Shown here piece by piece: positions 1 through 5,514 of a DNA stretch of 9,500 nt. The notes under the pieces were generated by a model. The model was given only the letters and a program-made list of their open reading frames with translations, did no database searches and was not told the DNA's origin. This stretch comes from Deltaproteobacteria bacterium. Lineage in GTDB: Bacteria > Desulfobacterota > GWC2-55-46. Position numbers and translations under genes: made by a program. Numbering within the stretch: position 1 is the first letter of the stretch; every line of letters begins with the position of its first letter. The stretch is taken from NCBI GenBank assembly GCA_016219075.1, contig JACRCJ010000035.1:1-9500 (forward strand). Direction: 5' to 3'.

Positions 1-516
1 CTCGGAGACCAGAAGCCCGAGGCGCCCGTCGCCGAGTATGGCCACTTTGGTCTCCTCGTCTATCGGCACCTGCTCGAATATCTCGAAGGCTGCCGCCAGA
101 GGCTCGGTAAATACGGCCGCCTCGTCCGATGTGTCGTCCGGGAGCGGGTGGAGGTTCTTAAGCGGCAGCGTCACATAGTCTGCGAAGGCGCCGTCCTTAT
201 TAAGTATCCCAAGGACGCTTCTAACGGGGCAGTGCGCGGGCATCTTGGCCTTGCAGTACTCGCATTTGCCGCAAGGGATGTTTATCTCGCCGACGACCCT
301 TTTGCCCTGGAACCTGTCGTCCGCGGTCTCCTCGATGACGCCGACGAACTCGTGGCCGAGCACCCCCTTGAACCCCATGTAGCCCTTCGTTATCTCAAGG
401 TCCGTAGCGCAGATGCCCGCGAGGCTCACCTTTATAAGGGCCTCGCCCTCATGGGGAACCGGCTTTGGGTAGTTTGACCTGTACTCAAGTCTTCCGTCAA
501 ATACGATAGCTCTCAT
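1..516 (-). CDS. Zinc-dependent medium-chain alcohol dehydrogenase family protein (partial, C-terminus outside window)
   Basis: The first 172 codons of a medium-chain dehydrogenase/reductase are visible, starting at the ATG at 516-514 and running off the left edge. Seen: catalytic-zinc candidates Cys36, His55 and Glu56 (motif GHEF), a structural-zinc lobe with Cys82, Cys85, Cys88 and Cys96, and the start of a Rossmann fold with a GDGRLG nucleotide-binding turn at residues 162-167. By family, such enzymes oxidise alcohols or polyols with NAD(P)+ in the cytoplasm; the substrate cannot be read from this part. Family members are usually about 310-350 residues, so roughly half is missing. The start is chosen because the MRAIVFDG opening is typical of the family; the ribosome site upstream is weak. 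It lies 127 bases downstream of nth on the same strand and could be co-transcribed. Threonine or sorbitol dehydrogenase-like enzymes are alternatives. Confidence 0.9.
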   Translation of the reverse strand, partial: MRAIVFDGRLEYRSNYPKPVPHEGEALIKVSLAGICATDLEITKGYMGFKGVLGHEFVGVIEETADDRFQGKRVVGEINIPCGKCEYCKAKMPAHCPVRSVLGILNKDGAFADYVTLPLKNLHPLPDDTSDEAAVFTEPLAAAFEIFEQVPIDEETKVAILGDGRLGLLVSE

Positions 517-643
517 GATAACCGAGTATATCAAAAAACCATTGCCGGCGACAGACGAAATAATGTACGGGGGTTACCGTGGAATTTAAAGGAAGGTCCG
601 GTTTGCGGCCCCGGCCGAAAGAGGCCTTCGACGGCCAGGGTGC

Positions 644-1285
644 TTATTTTTTGAATACGGTTTTGAAGTACTCGCAGCAGGCGGTGATCTTACACACCGG
701 GCACCGGGGGTTTCTGGCGACGCAGGTAGTACGGCCGTGCATGATAAAGAGATGGGTCGTCCTGGTCCACCGCTTCCCGGGTATCACGGAGGTGAGATCC
801 GCTTCTATCTCGTCGGGGTCGTCCGAAGCCGTGAGGCCGAGCCTTTGAGAGACCCTCTTCACATGGGTATCCACGGCGAGGGCGGGTTTGCCGAAGGCGT
901 TGCCGAGGACTATGTTGGCGGTCTTCCTTCCGACACCCGGCAGAGTTACGAGATCTTCGAGGGTGTCGGGGACCCTGCCGCCGAAGTCCTCCATTATTTT
1001 TTTACAGCACCCCCGGAGGCTTTTGGCCTTGTTCCTGTAGAAGTTGACGGAGCCTATCGCTTTTTCAAGCTCTTCAGGGGAGGCACCCGCGTAGTCTTCG
1101 GCCCCACGGTACTTCCTGAAGAGCGTATCAGTGACCTTGTTTACGAGCTTGTCGGTGGCCTGAGCCGAAAGGATAGTAGCTATGAGGAGTTCAAGGGGGT
1201 TGGAAAAATTCAGGGCGGTAGTGACGGACGGGAATTCTTTTTCGAGTATGTCGAGGACCTTTTTTGCCTTTTCCCTGTTATCCAT
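644..1285 (-). CDS. nth: Endonuclease III, Fe-S base-excision-repair glycosylase/AP lyase
   Basis: Bifunctional DNA glycosylase and AP lyase that removes oxidised pyrimidines in base excision repair. The 213-residue product has the normal family length. Seen: helix-hairpin-helix LPGVGRKTA with the catalytic lysine at 121, the catalytic aspartate at 139 in VDTHVKR, and a C-terminal [4Fe-4S] cysteine set at 188, 195, 198 and 204 (C-x6-C-x2-C-x5-C). These positions are each one off the known E. coli residues, which supports the ATG at 1285-1283. That ATG also has a GAAAGG ribosome site seven bases upstream. A GTG at 1312 would add nine residues with no better site. It lies 130 bases downstream of ispB, with two hairpins between. 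All key residues are present, so it is probably active. Confidence 0.96.
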   Translation of the reverse strand: MDNREKAKKVLDILEKEFPSVTTALNFSNPLELLIATILSAQATDKLVNKVTDTLFRKYRGAEDYAGASPEELEKAIGSVNFYRNKAKSLRGCCKKIMEDFGGRVPDTLEDLVTLPGVGRKTANIVLGNAFGKPALAVDTHVKRVSQRLGLTASDDPDEIEADLTSVIPGKRWTRTTHLFIMHGRTTCVARNPRCPVCKITACCEYFKTVFKK

Positions 1286-1359
1286 GTATATGCCTTTCAG
1301 GTAGCGGGCCACCCTTAAAAAAGGGCCGCCCTCAGGCGCTAAAAAACTTTTGCCGGGGG

Positions 1360-1410
1360 CCGGTGAAAGACCTTCAGCCGGAGGGGTATTGCCTGAAGAC
1401 CTTTCAGGCA
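1360..1410 (-). repeat. Two tandem look-alike hairpins between ispB and nth
   Basis: The segment 1390-1410 is a perfect hairpin: an 8-bp stem (TGCCTGAA/TTCAGGCA) with a 5-base loop. Nine bases further along, 1360-1381 forms a second hairpin with CCGG and TGAA/TTCA stems and one bulged base. Both share the core TGAA(a)GACCTT(t)CAG, so they look like two diverged copies of one unit. Neither is followed by a T-run on either strand, so they are not standard intrinsic terminators. They may protect a processed 3' end of the ispB message or reduce read-through into nth; this is inference. Confidence 0.5.
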
Positions 1411-1415
1411 GAGGC

Positions 1416-2435
1416 TCAATAAGTCCTTTCGATGACGAAATCGGCCACGGCCAGAAGGGCGGCCCTGTAGATGTCGGGCTCGAAGATATCGAGCGCCCTC
1501 TTTGACTCTTCGATGTAGGCGCGTGCCCTGTTTATGGTGTACTCGATTCCTCCGTACTTGTTGATGATGCCGATTATCTCCCGGAGCCTCTCATCCGTTA
1601 TCTCGTCAGATTCGATCGCGTCTTTTATAAGGGCCCTTTCGGCGTCCGTGGCCTTCTTCGAGGCCTGTATGAGCGGCATGGTGACCTTGCCTTCCCTCAG
1701 GTCGTTGCCGACCGATTTGCCGAGGTCTTCGTCCGTCGACACATAGTCAAGGCAATCGTCCATGAGCTGGTACGCTATGCCTAAGCCCATGCCGAAGCTG
1801 GCAAGGGCCACCTCTTTCTCAAGCGACGCCTCCTTCAATATCGCGGGCACCTGGGCCGCTGCCGACATCAAAACGGCGGTCTTGTTCGTGACCACATCGA
1901 GGTACTCCTTCTCGGTCGTCCCGGCGTCGCTGTGCTTCAAGAGCTGCAGGACCTCGCCCTCGGCCATGCGGGTAGTCGTGTGCGAAAGGACCTTCAATAT
2001 CCTCATGTCCCCGTGCATGACGGCAAGGGAGAACGCCTTGGAGAGCAGATAGTCCCCGACAAGGATGCTCGCGCCGTCGCCCCATACCGTGTTTGCCGAG
2101 GCGCTCCCGCGCCTTAAGTTGGCGTTGTCGACCACATCGTCGTGAAGGAGTGTGGCGGTGTGTATGAACTCGACGACCCCGGCCAGCGGTATGTGACGGT
2201 CTCCGCTGTAATCGCAGAGCTTTGCCGAGAGGAGAAGTATCATCGGCCTGAACCTCTTGCCCCCGCTCTTCAGTATGTACTCACCGACCTTGCTCACAAG
2301 GTATACATCCGAGTTGAGGTTCTTTTTGAACCCCTCCTCCATCCTGACTATGTCGTCCTTTATCAGGTCGAATACTTCCTGTATCTGCATGCACGGCTCC
2401 GTCGTCGTTTTTTCTTTTTTCAAGGACTCTGTCAT
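1416..2435 (-). CDS. ispB: Long-chain trans-polyprenyl diphosphate synthase (octaprenyl-type)
   Basis: Condenses isopentenyl diphosphate units onto an allylic starter to make the long side chain of respiratory quinones; a soluble cytoplasmic enzyme. Seen in the 339-residue product: GGKRFRP at 58-64, the first aspartate-rich motif DDVVD at 99-103 followed by LRRG, the second motif DDCLD at 226-230, and GKSVGNDLREGK at 239-250. Small residues (Ala-Thr) a few positions before the first motif suit a long-chain rather than a farnesyl-length synthase, but exact length cannot be read. The ATG at 2435-2433 has a GAAGGTG ribosome site seven bases upstream. The N-terminus is slightly longer than usual; Met16 is a less likely alternative start. 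It has its own promoter at 2542-2570 and precedes nth. No quinone-ring genes are adjacent. Confidence 0.95.
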   Translation of the reverse strand: MTESLKKEKTTTEPCMQIQEVFDLIKDDIVRMEEGFKKNLNSDVYLVSKVGEYILKSGGKRFRPMILLLSAKLCDYSGDRHIPLAGVVEFIHTATLLHDDVVDNANLRRGSASANTVWGDGASILVGDYLLSKAFSLAVMHGDMRILKVLSHTTTRMAEGEVLQLLKHSDAGTTEKEYLDVVTNKTAVLMSAAAQVPAILKEASLEKEVALASFGMGLGIAYQLMDDCLDYVSTDEDLGKSVGNDLREGKVTMPLIQASKKATDAERALIKDAIESDEITDERLREIIGIINKYGGIEYTINRARAYIEESKRALDIFEPDIYRAALLAVADFVIERTY

Positions 2436-2541
2436 CTTCTGGCACCTTCAGAAAGTCTGCGCGCCGGGAGTTGAGACAAAAGGCCCGCATACTTGTAAAC
2501 ACGGCGGTAACGATTTTTACATTTAGCCGGATTTGGCTTAG

Positions 2542-2570
2542 ATGTTACCCCATATGCCTTGCCCTGTCAA
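2542..2570 (-). promoter_or_regulatory. Sigma70-type promoter for ispB (and possibly nth)
   Basis: On the minus strand a perfect -35 TTGACA (2565-2570) is separated by exactly 17 bases from a -10 TAACAT (2542-2547, four of six matches). Transcription would begin near 2535, giving a leader of about 100 bases before the ispB ATG. It lies in the 180-base gap after the DUF2400 stop codon, where no terminator was seen, so ispB may also receive read-through. Confidence 0.6.
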
Positions 2571-2615
2571 AGAGATTTTGATGGGCCGGGAGGATTTAAA
2601 AGATTCAAGAAACCG

Positions 2616-3542
2616 TTACAAAACGCATATTTCCCTTATCATGCAGCTTTCGCAATTTTCAGCCGATACCTTCCTGGAGCACCTGTCGAGGATCCCGAGT
2701 CTGCAGAGCGCAAAGTCGTATTTGACCGGGTCCGCCGGGTCGAGTCTTTTGAGGCCGTCCGTTATCTCCTCGGCCATCTTCCAGTCCGGGTTCGTCTTCC
2801 CTGTCAGTCCGATGTTTTTTGAGATGCGGGCTATGTGGGTGTCCAGAGGGATCACGAGCTTTGACGTGTCAACGCCTTTCCACTGGCCGAAATCGAGCCT
2901 GTCTCCCCTTCTCACCATCCACCTGAGATATAGGTTGAGCCTTTTACAGGGGCTGCCGTCCGCGGGGGACGGGAAAAAAAACCTTACTCCGGCCTTCTCA
3001 GGAAGCTTTTTCCTCTTATATACCGGCGCCGAGTCGAGGGAGAGGGCATTTTCGGAGAATGCACAGAGCGCCTCTTTGATGTTTTTATGGACCGGGGAGT
3101 AGCCTTTGAGGAAAAAACCGCCTATCGACCCGCTATCCTCTATCATCTGCCGGGCGAAGTATATGAGGGCGCTTATATCGGGGCCTCTGTTGAACCGGTG
3201 TACGAAATCCGAGAAAAGCCCGGAGTCACGCTCCGGGGAAAAACCCATTGTAAAGCGGTACGGGGAGTTGCCAACGACCGCCATGACGCGCTCGATGCTC
3301 CTTTTAATGCCAGCGACCCTGCCGTAAGCAAGGCTTGAAGAGATGAGTCCGACGATCTCACGGTCTTCCGGGCGGTCGAACCTGTGTACGAACTCAAGAG
3401 GGTCGGTCGCCAGAAAGTCCAGATCGAAGGTCTCATACAGCCTGTCAAGGTAGCCCTTGAACAGGGCCTCTTTATCCTGAGTAGTTTCAGCAGCCTTTTT
3501 CTTCACCGGGTCCGTCTCAGCCTTTTCGCGACGCATTTTCAA
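2616..3542 (-). CDS. TIGR02757/DUF2400 family protein, endonuclease III-like C-terminal half
   Basis: A 308-residue member of a conserved family of unknown function, recognised from DPLEFVHRF (47-55), the GLISSSLAYGRV segment (65-76) and the overall layout. The C-terminal third resembles endonuclease III: IPLDTHIARISKNIGL has Asp234 where nth has its catalytic Asp, and it ends in C288-x8-C297-x2-C300-x5-C306, close to the nth Fe-S pattern. The helix-hairpin-helix with the catalytic lysine (LPGVGRK) is not recognisable, so lyase chemistry should not be assumed. Start: a TTG at 3542 has an AAGGA site seven bases upstream; the ATG two codons later (3536) is thirteen bases from it. I give the longer form but either is possible. 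The N-terminal 25 residues are charged and variable-looking. Its separation from ispB by a promoter suggests its own transcription unit. Confidence 0.9.
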   Translation of the reverse strand: MKMRREKAETDPVKKKAAETTQDKEALFKGYLDRLYETFDLDFLATDPLEFVHRFDRPEDREIVGLISSSLAYGRVAGIKRSIERVMAVVGNSPYRFTMGFSPERDSGLFSDFVHRFNRGPDISALIYFARQMIEDSGSIGGFFLKGYSPVHKNIKEALCAFSENALSLDSAPVYKRKKLPEKAGVRFFFPSPADGSPCKRLNLYLRWMVRRGDRLDFGQWKGVDTSKLVIPLDTHIARISKNIGLTGKTNPDWKMAEEITDGLKRLDPADPVKYDFALCRLGILDRCSRKVSAENCESCMIREICVL

Positions 3543-3557
3543 ACAACCATCCTTGCC

Positions 3558-3576
3558 GCACCTTTAAAACAGGTGC
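3558..3576 (-). promoter_or_regulatory. Hairpin directly upstream of the DUF2400 ribosome site
   Basis: GCACCT (3558-3563) and AGGTGC (3571-3576) form a perfect 6-bp stem with a 7-base loop in the leader of the DUF2400 message, ending a few bases before the AAGGATGG ribosome site. On the plus strand the same stem is followed by TTTT, but no plus-strand gene lies upstream. It could affect translation or simply be an insulating structure. Confidence 0.3.
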
Positions 3577-3631
3577 TTTTCCATCCCTTGGCAAACTTAA
3601 GCGCGGATATCCTGAGCCTTAAGACACCTAT

Positions 3632-3640
3632 AATATATCA
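3632..3640 (-). promoter_or_regulatory. Possible extended -10 promoter for the DUF2400 gene
   Basis: On the minus strand TGATATATT matches an extended -10 element (TGn followed by TATATT, 3632-3637). No convincing -35 lies 16-18 bases upstream. A start near 3625 would give a leader of about 80 bases that includes the hairpin at 3558-3576. The surrounding 80 bases are clearly more A/T-rich than the genes, which suits a promoter. Confidence 0.35.
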
Positions 3641-3703
3641 GATTTCAAGTTACTTATTGAGTTTAAATTGACTCGATTAAACTTTTGGGATTTTTCTCCG
3701 ATA

Positions 3704-3749
3704 TGAACCCTGCGTGGGCTTATAAAACCCTGGGTTTCAGAACAATAAA
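3704..3749 (+). repeat. Dispersed hairpin repeat, copy A
   Basis: First of four related copies in the window. Landmarks: TGAACCCT at the left, GGGCTTATAAAACCC in the middle, GGGTTTCAGAAC at the right, then AATAAA. The ends TGAACCC and GGGTTTCA are inverted repeats, and the middle can form a nested GGG/CCC stem. It lies 5' of the cupredoxin gene; copy B lies just 3' of it. No coding role is apparent. Confidence 0.6.
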
Positions 3750-3750
3750 C

Positions 3751-3845
3751 TACCCCGCCGCGTTTCTCGGGGTATTCGAAGGAAATATCGTTAGTCAGCC
3801 TACGCGGCAAGCCGCGCTTAATTAAACCCCGACAGGGGATTAAAA
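3751..3845. other. Hairpin-rich spacer in the 384-base gap before the cupredoxin gene
   Basis: The stretch 3543-3926 holds no gene. Besides the promoters and copy A it contains three short inverted repeats: TACCCCG/CGGGGTA (3751-3774), CGCGGC-AA-GCCGCG (3803-3816), and CCCC-GACA-GGGG just after it. None is followed by a usable T-run. A short minus-strand reading frame over 3628-3810 has no ribosome site and runs through copy A; I treat it as chance. Confidence 0.4.
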
Positions 3846-3876
3846 ATAAAAAAATGGAGATTTCGTAAACTTTTCA

Positions 3877-3885
3877 TGGTAGTAT
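3877..3885 (+). promoter_or_regulatory. Possible extended -10 promoter for the cupredoxin gene
   Basis: TGGTAGTAT reads as an extended -10 (TGn plus TAGTAT at 3880-3885). The -35 region is poor, but the sequence just upstream is A-rich. Transcription would start near 3892, leaving a leader of about 35 bases with an AGGAGG ribosome site at 3916-3921. Confidence 0.35.
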
Positions 3886-3926
3886 GGCTTTCCTTCAGAA
3901 ATAACCATGCCGACAGGAGGTTCGTA

Positions 3927-4574
3927 ATGTTCAAAAGATTTGGCTTTTGCGTTGCCTTAAGCCTCGTAGCGGTCCTTTCATTGAGCTCTGCCGGTTTTAG
4001 CGAATCGGAGATCACGAAGCAGTTCCTCGAAGCCTATGACCAGAAAAGCGCCGTCAAGATGGCCGAAGTAATAAAGGCCAACAAGGATAAGATGCCGGAT
4101 GAGATAAAGGCGCTGGTAGAGGAGGCCCTGGCGCCCGGGATGACGCAGGAAGACAGGGACGGCAAGTTCTTCGTAGCCGATATGATGGCCCGCGCATACA
4201 AGGATGAGACAGGAGATGTAGAGGTCCTCAAGTTCGTAAAGAGGAAGGAGTTCGACTCCAAACTCGGCCCCCCCGTCCGCTCGACCCCGCAGGGCGGCGT
4301 ACACATAGTGGAGTTCCCCAGGGCCACCCCGGATGTAAAAAACATATTCAAGCCCGAAAATATCATCATAAAAGCCGGAGATACTGTCAGGTGGATGAAT
4401 AACGACGAACAGGGACACATCTTCGCCTCGATGCCGCTTATCGGCACAGGAGGGATATTCACCCCGAGGATAGAGCCGGGAAAGAGCTGGGAGTACAAGT
4501 TCGAAAAACCTGGCGAGTACTTCTACATATGCTTCATCCACCACGGGATGATAGGCAAGGTGACCGTCGAGTGA
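3927..4574 (+). CDS. Exported cupredoxin (type-1 copper) domain protein with helical N-terminal region
   Basis: A 215-residue secreted protein. Residues 1 to about 25 form a signal peptide (Lys-Arg, then a hydrophobic run ending in small residues). About 26-110 is a charged, mostly helical segment that I do not recognise. About 125-215 is a plastocyanin/amicyanin-like domain with copper-ligand candidates His164 (GHIF), Cys202, His205 and Met208; the C-x2-H-x2-M spacing is of the amicyanin/pseudoazurin kind. This predicts a periplasmic blue-copper electron carrier; the redox partner is unknown. The start is set by the perfect AGGAGG site six bases before the ATG at 3927; an upstream in-frame ATG at 3876 would put extra residues before the signal peptide and overlaps the putative promoter. 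It is the only clear plus-strand protein gene, stands alone, and ends 46 bases before a strong terminator. Confidence 0.9.
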   Translation: MFKRFGFCVALSLVAVLSLSSAGFSESEITKQFLEAYDQKSAVKMAEVIKANKDKMPDEIKALVEEALAPGMTQEDRDGKFFVADMMARAYKDETGDVEVLKFVKRKEFDSKLGPPVRSTPQGGVHIVEFPRATPDVKNIFKPENIIIKAGDTVRWMNNDEQGHIFASMPLIGTGGIFTPRIEPGKSWEYKFEKPGEYFYICFIHHGMIGKVTVE

Positions 4575-4579
4575 TCCTG

Positions 4580-4620
4580 TGAACCCTCTCCGGGCTTAAA
4601 TTTAAGCCTTATAAAAATAA
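4580..4620 (+). repeat. Dispersed hairpin repeat, copy B (right arm lost)
   Basis: Begins TGAACCCTCTCCGGGCTTAAA, matching the left half of copies A, C and D, then lacks the GGGTTTCAG arm and resumes with TTATAAAAATAA. Inside it GGCTTAAATTTAAGCC (4593-4608) is a perfect 16-base palindrome. It sits between the cupredoxin stop codon and its terminator. Confidence 0.45.
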
Positions 4621-4653
4621 AAGGGGACCAGCCCGAAGGCTGGTCCCCTTTCC
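4621..4653 (+). terminator. Strong intrinsic terminator of the cupredoxin gene
   Basis: A perfect 13-bp stem (AAGGGGACCAGCC/GGCTGGTCCCCTT) closes on a CGAA loop, flanked by A-rich sequence on the left and T residues on the right. It ends the plus-strand cupredoxin transcript. The A-run before it would give a U-rich tail on the minus strand too, so it may also stop minus-strand transcripts coming through the tRNA-Pro region. Confidence 0.85.
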
Positions 4654-4660
4654 CATTTCA

Positions 4661-4814
4661 TGGTCGGGGCGAGAGGATTCGGCTTCCGTTCGACGGCTTC
4701 CTGCCTTCTCTCTCCAGCCGCACCGCCTCGCTTACGGCCGCATCCATGCGGCCTCAACCGTGCTCCGCCCGGCGCTCGGCGGTTTTCGAATCCTGCCTTA
4801 TTGTGGTGAAAAAA
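4661..4814 (-). repeat. Structured element carrying a second copy of the tRNA-Pro 3' end
   Basis: The 21 bases at 4661-4681 are identical to the 3' end of the adjacent tRNA-Pro gene (4815-4835), including the encoded CCA, in the same orientation. The 133 bases between are G/C-rich and structured: AGGATTCG (4674-4681) and CGAATCCT (4787-4794) are inverted, and inside lie GGCCGCAT/ATGCGGCC, a CCGCC/GGCGG stem and a CCGT/ACGG stem. There is no D arm, anticodon arm or acceptor 5' strand, so this is not a second tRNA. It may be a tRNA-end-targeting repeat or a short remnant of an integrated element. A 29-codon minus-strand frame (4658-4747) ends at the CCA copy and has no ribosome site. Confidence 0.6.
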
Positions 4815-4891
4815 TGGTCGGGGCGAGAGGATTCGAACCTCCGGCCCCCGCGTCCCGAACGCGGTGCTCTACCAGGCTGAGCCACGCCCCG
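4815..4891 (-). tRNA. tRNA-Pro, anticodon CGG
   Basis: A 77-base gene read on the minus strand, with CCA encoded. The 7-bp acceptor CGGGGCG/CGCCCCG is perfect with discriminator A; the D arm is GCTC...GAGC; the anticodon arm is CCGCG-TTCGGGA-CGCGG, giving anticodon CGG with G at position 37 (codon CCG); the T loop is TTCGAAT. Six T residues directly follow the CCA and could end transcription after trimming. A possible -10 (TAGTAT) lies about 20 bases upstream, but no good -35 was seen. The perfect TTGACA ten bases upstream is too close to serve the gene. Confidence 0.97.
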
Positions 4892-4991
4892 ACTGTGTGT
4901 AATGTCAAATACTAACGGGATAAAAAAATCACAGGTGAAGCTTGCCGCAGGTCAGCGGCGAGATCAAAAGCCGGACCCGTTCACTGCTTTT

Positions 4992-5023
4992 AAAATTCTC
5001 CGCCATTCATGACGGAGAATTTT
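4992..5023. terminator. Perfect 11-bp inverted repeat, possible terminator of the recombinase remnant
   Basis: AAAATTCTCCG (4992-5002) and CGGAGAATTTT (5013-5023) pair perfectly across a 10-base loop that can itself pair CAT with ATG. It lies 20 bases after the stop of the recombinase fragment. The A/T ends make it a plausible bidirectional terminator; it could instead be an end repeat of the lost mobile element. Confidence 0.45.
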
Positions 5024-5042
5024 GATGGCAAGGAAAAATCAT

Positions 5043-5357
5043 TTATATTTGCCGCTCCTTGACCCGACGCTTTAGCGGGATTGCGGAGCGGCACACCCAT
5101 TCAACAGGGCCCGTCAGGTCCTCCCTGACCATGATAAAATAAACCATAGCTGTCTCAATGTCAAGACGACCGTCAGGCCTTATCATCTTTTGAACCGGAA
5201 CATTTCGTCTGGCAAGCTGGGTACAAAAGGTATGCCGGAGAGAATGCATGTCCGAAGGTGATTCCGGCAATCTTATAGCATACCTTCGGGCTTTGTAGCA
5301 AGCTATTTTTCCCTGCTTTTCAGGGCACCTCAGTAGAAACCGCAGAGGCCGGTCCAC
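5043..5357 (-). pseudogene. Tyrosine recombinase (integrase) C-terminal remnant
   Basis: About 104 codons resemble the end of a phage-type integrase. Seen: HSLRHTF (38-44), matching the family box H-x-x-R, then CTQLARRNVPVQKM and IETAMVYF with the nucleophile-like Tyr73. The expected Gly-His between them is replaced by a GR within RPDGRLD, and the N-terminal and central domains with the first catalytic Arg and Lys are absent. An in-frame TGA lies shortly upstream of the GTG that opens the frame, and no ribosome site precedes it. Family members usually have 300-400 residues, so this is a dead fragment. Such enzymes often insert at tRNA genes, and a tRNA-Pro lies 150 bases away, but on the 5' side of that tRNA, so the fragment is not inside the 21-base duplication. 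Confidence 0.6.
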
Positions 5358-5394
5358 GGGGTCCGCGCCAGGCTGTCAAACAAAGCCGGGAGAA

Positions 5395-5447
5395 TGAAAA
5401 CCCTCCATGGGCTTAAAACCCAAGGGGTTTCAGAGCGTTAAAAAAAA
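5395..5447 (+). repeat. Dispersed hairpin repeat, copy C
   Basis: Landmarks: TGAAAACCCT (5395), GGGCTTAAAACCC in the middle, GGGGTTTCAG (5424-5433), then an A-run after GCGTT. The outer arms TGAAAACCC/GGGGTTTCA are inverted. The A-run merges with the U-tail of the rhlB terminator on the minus strand, so copy C lies just beyond the end of that transcript. Confidence 0.6.
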
Positions 5448-5483
5448 CAAAAAAGGGAGGGGTCTCCATCGATTTCCCCTCCC
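5439..5483 (-). terminator. Intrinsic terminator of rhlB
   Basis: On the minus strand GGGAGGGG (from 5476-5483) pairs with CCCCTCCC (from 5455-5462) across a 13-base loop, followed at once by TTTTTTG and then eight T residues. It starts 31 bases after the rhlB stop codon. A strong stem and long T-tract make it a confident call. Confidence 0.85.
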
Positions 5484-5514
5484 GTAGCGAAGAGTCTTTT
5501 CCGATTGTCCGCGG

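Noticed and set aside
644..1318. Long plus-strand reading frames opposite nth
   Set aside because: They are shadows of the minus-strand nth gene, which carries all catalytic and Fe-S residues; the plus-strand products show no recognisable family.
3543..3556. A three-codon upstream frame (ATG GTT GTT TGA) before the DUF2400 start
   Set aside because: Its ATG lies within the ribosome site itself, so it could not be initiated from that site; probably chance.
3628..3810. A 60-codon minus-strand frame upstream of the cupredoxin gene
   Set aside because: It runs through repeat copy A, has no ribosome site and overlaps A/T-rich promoter sequence. No family resemblance.
3876..3926. A 17-residue N-terminal extension of the cupredoxin from the ATG at 3876
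   Set aside because: It would precede the signal peptide, overlaps the likely promoter and has no ribosome site, whereas 3927 has a perfect AGGAGG.
4658..4747. A 29-codon minus-strand frame beginning MDAAVSEAVRLER inside the tRNA-end element
   Set aside because: No ribosome site, an in-frame stop shortly upstream, and the second half is simply the tRNA 3' end translated. More likely a by-product of the structured repeat.
4901..4906. A perfect TTGACA (minus strand) just upstream of tRNA-Pro
   Set aside because: It lies about ten bases from the tRNA 5' end, so its -10 would fall inside the tRNA gene; it cannot drive the tRNA.
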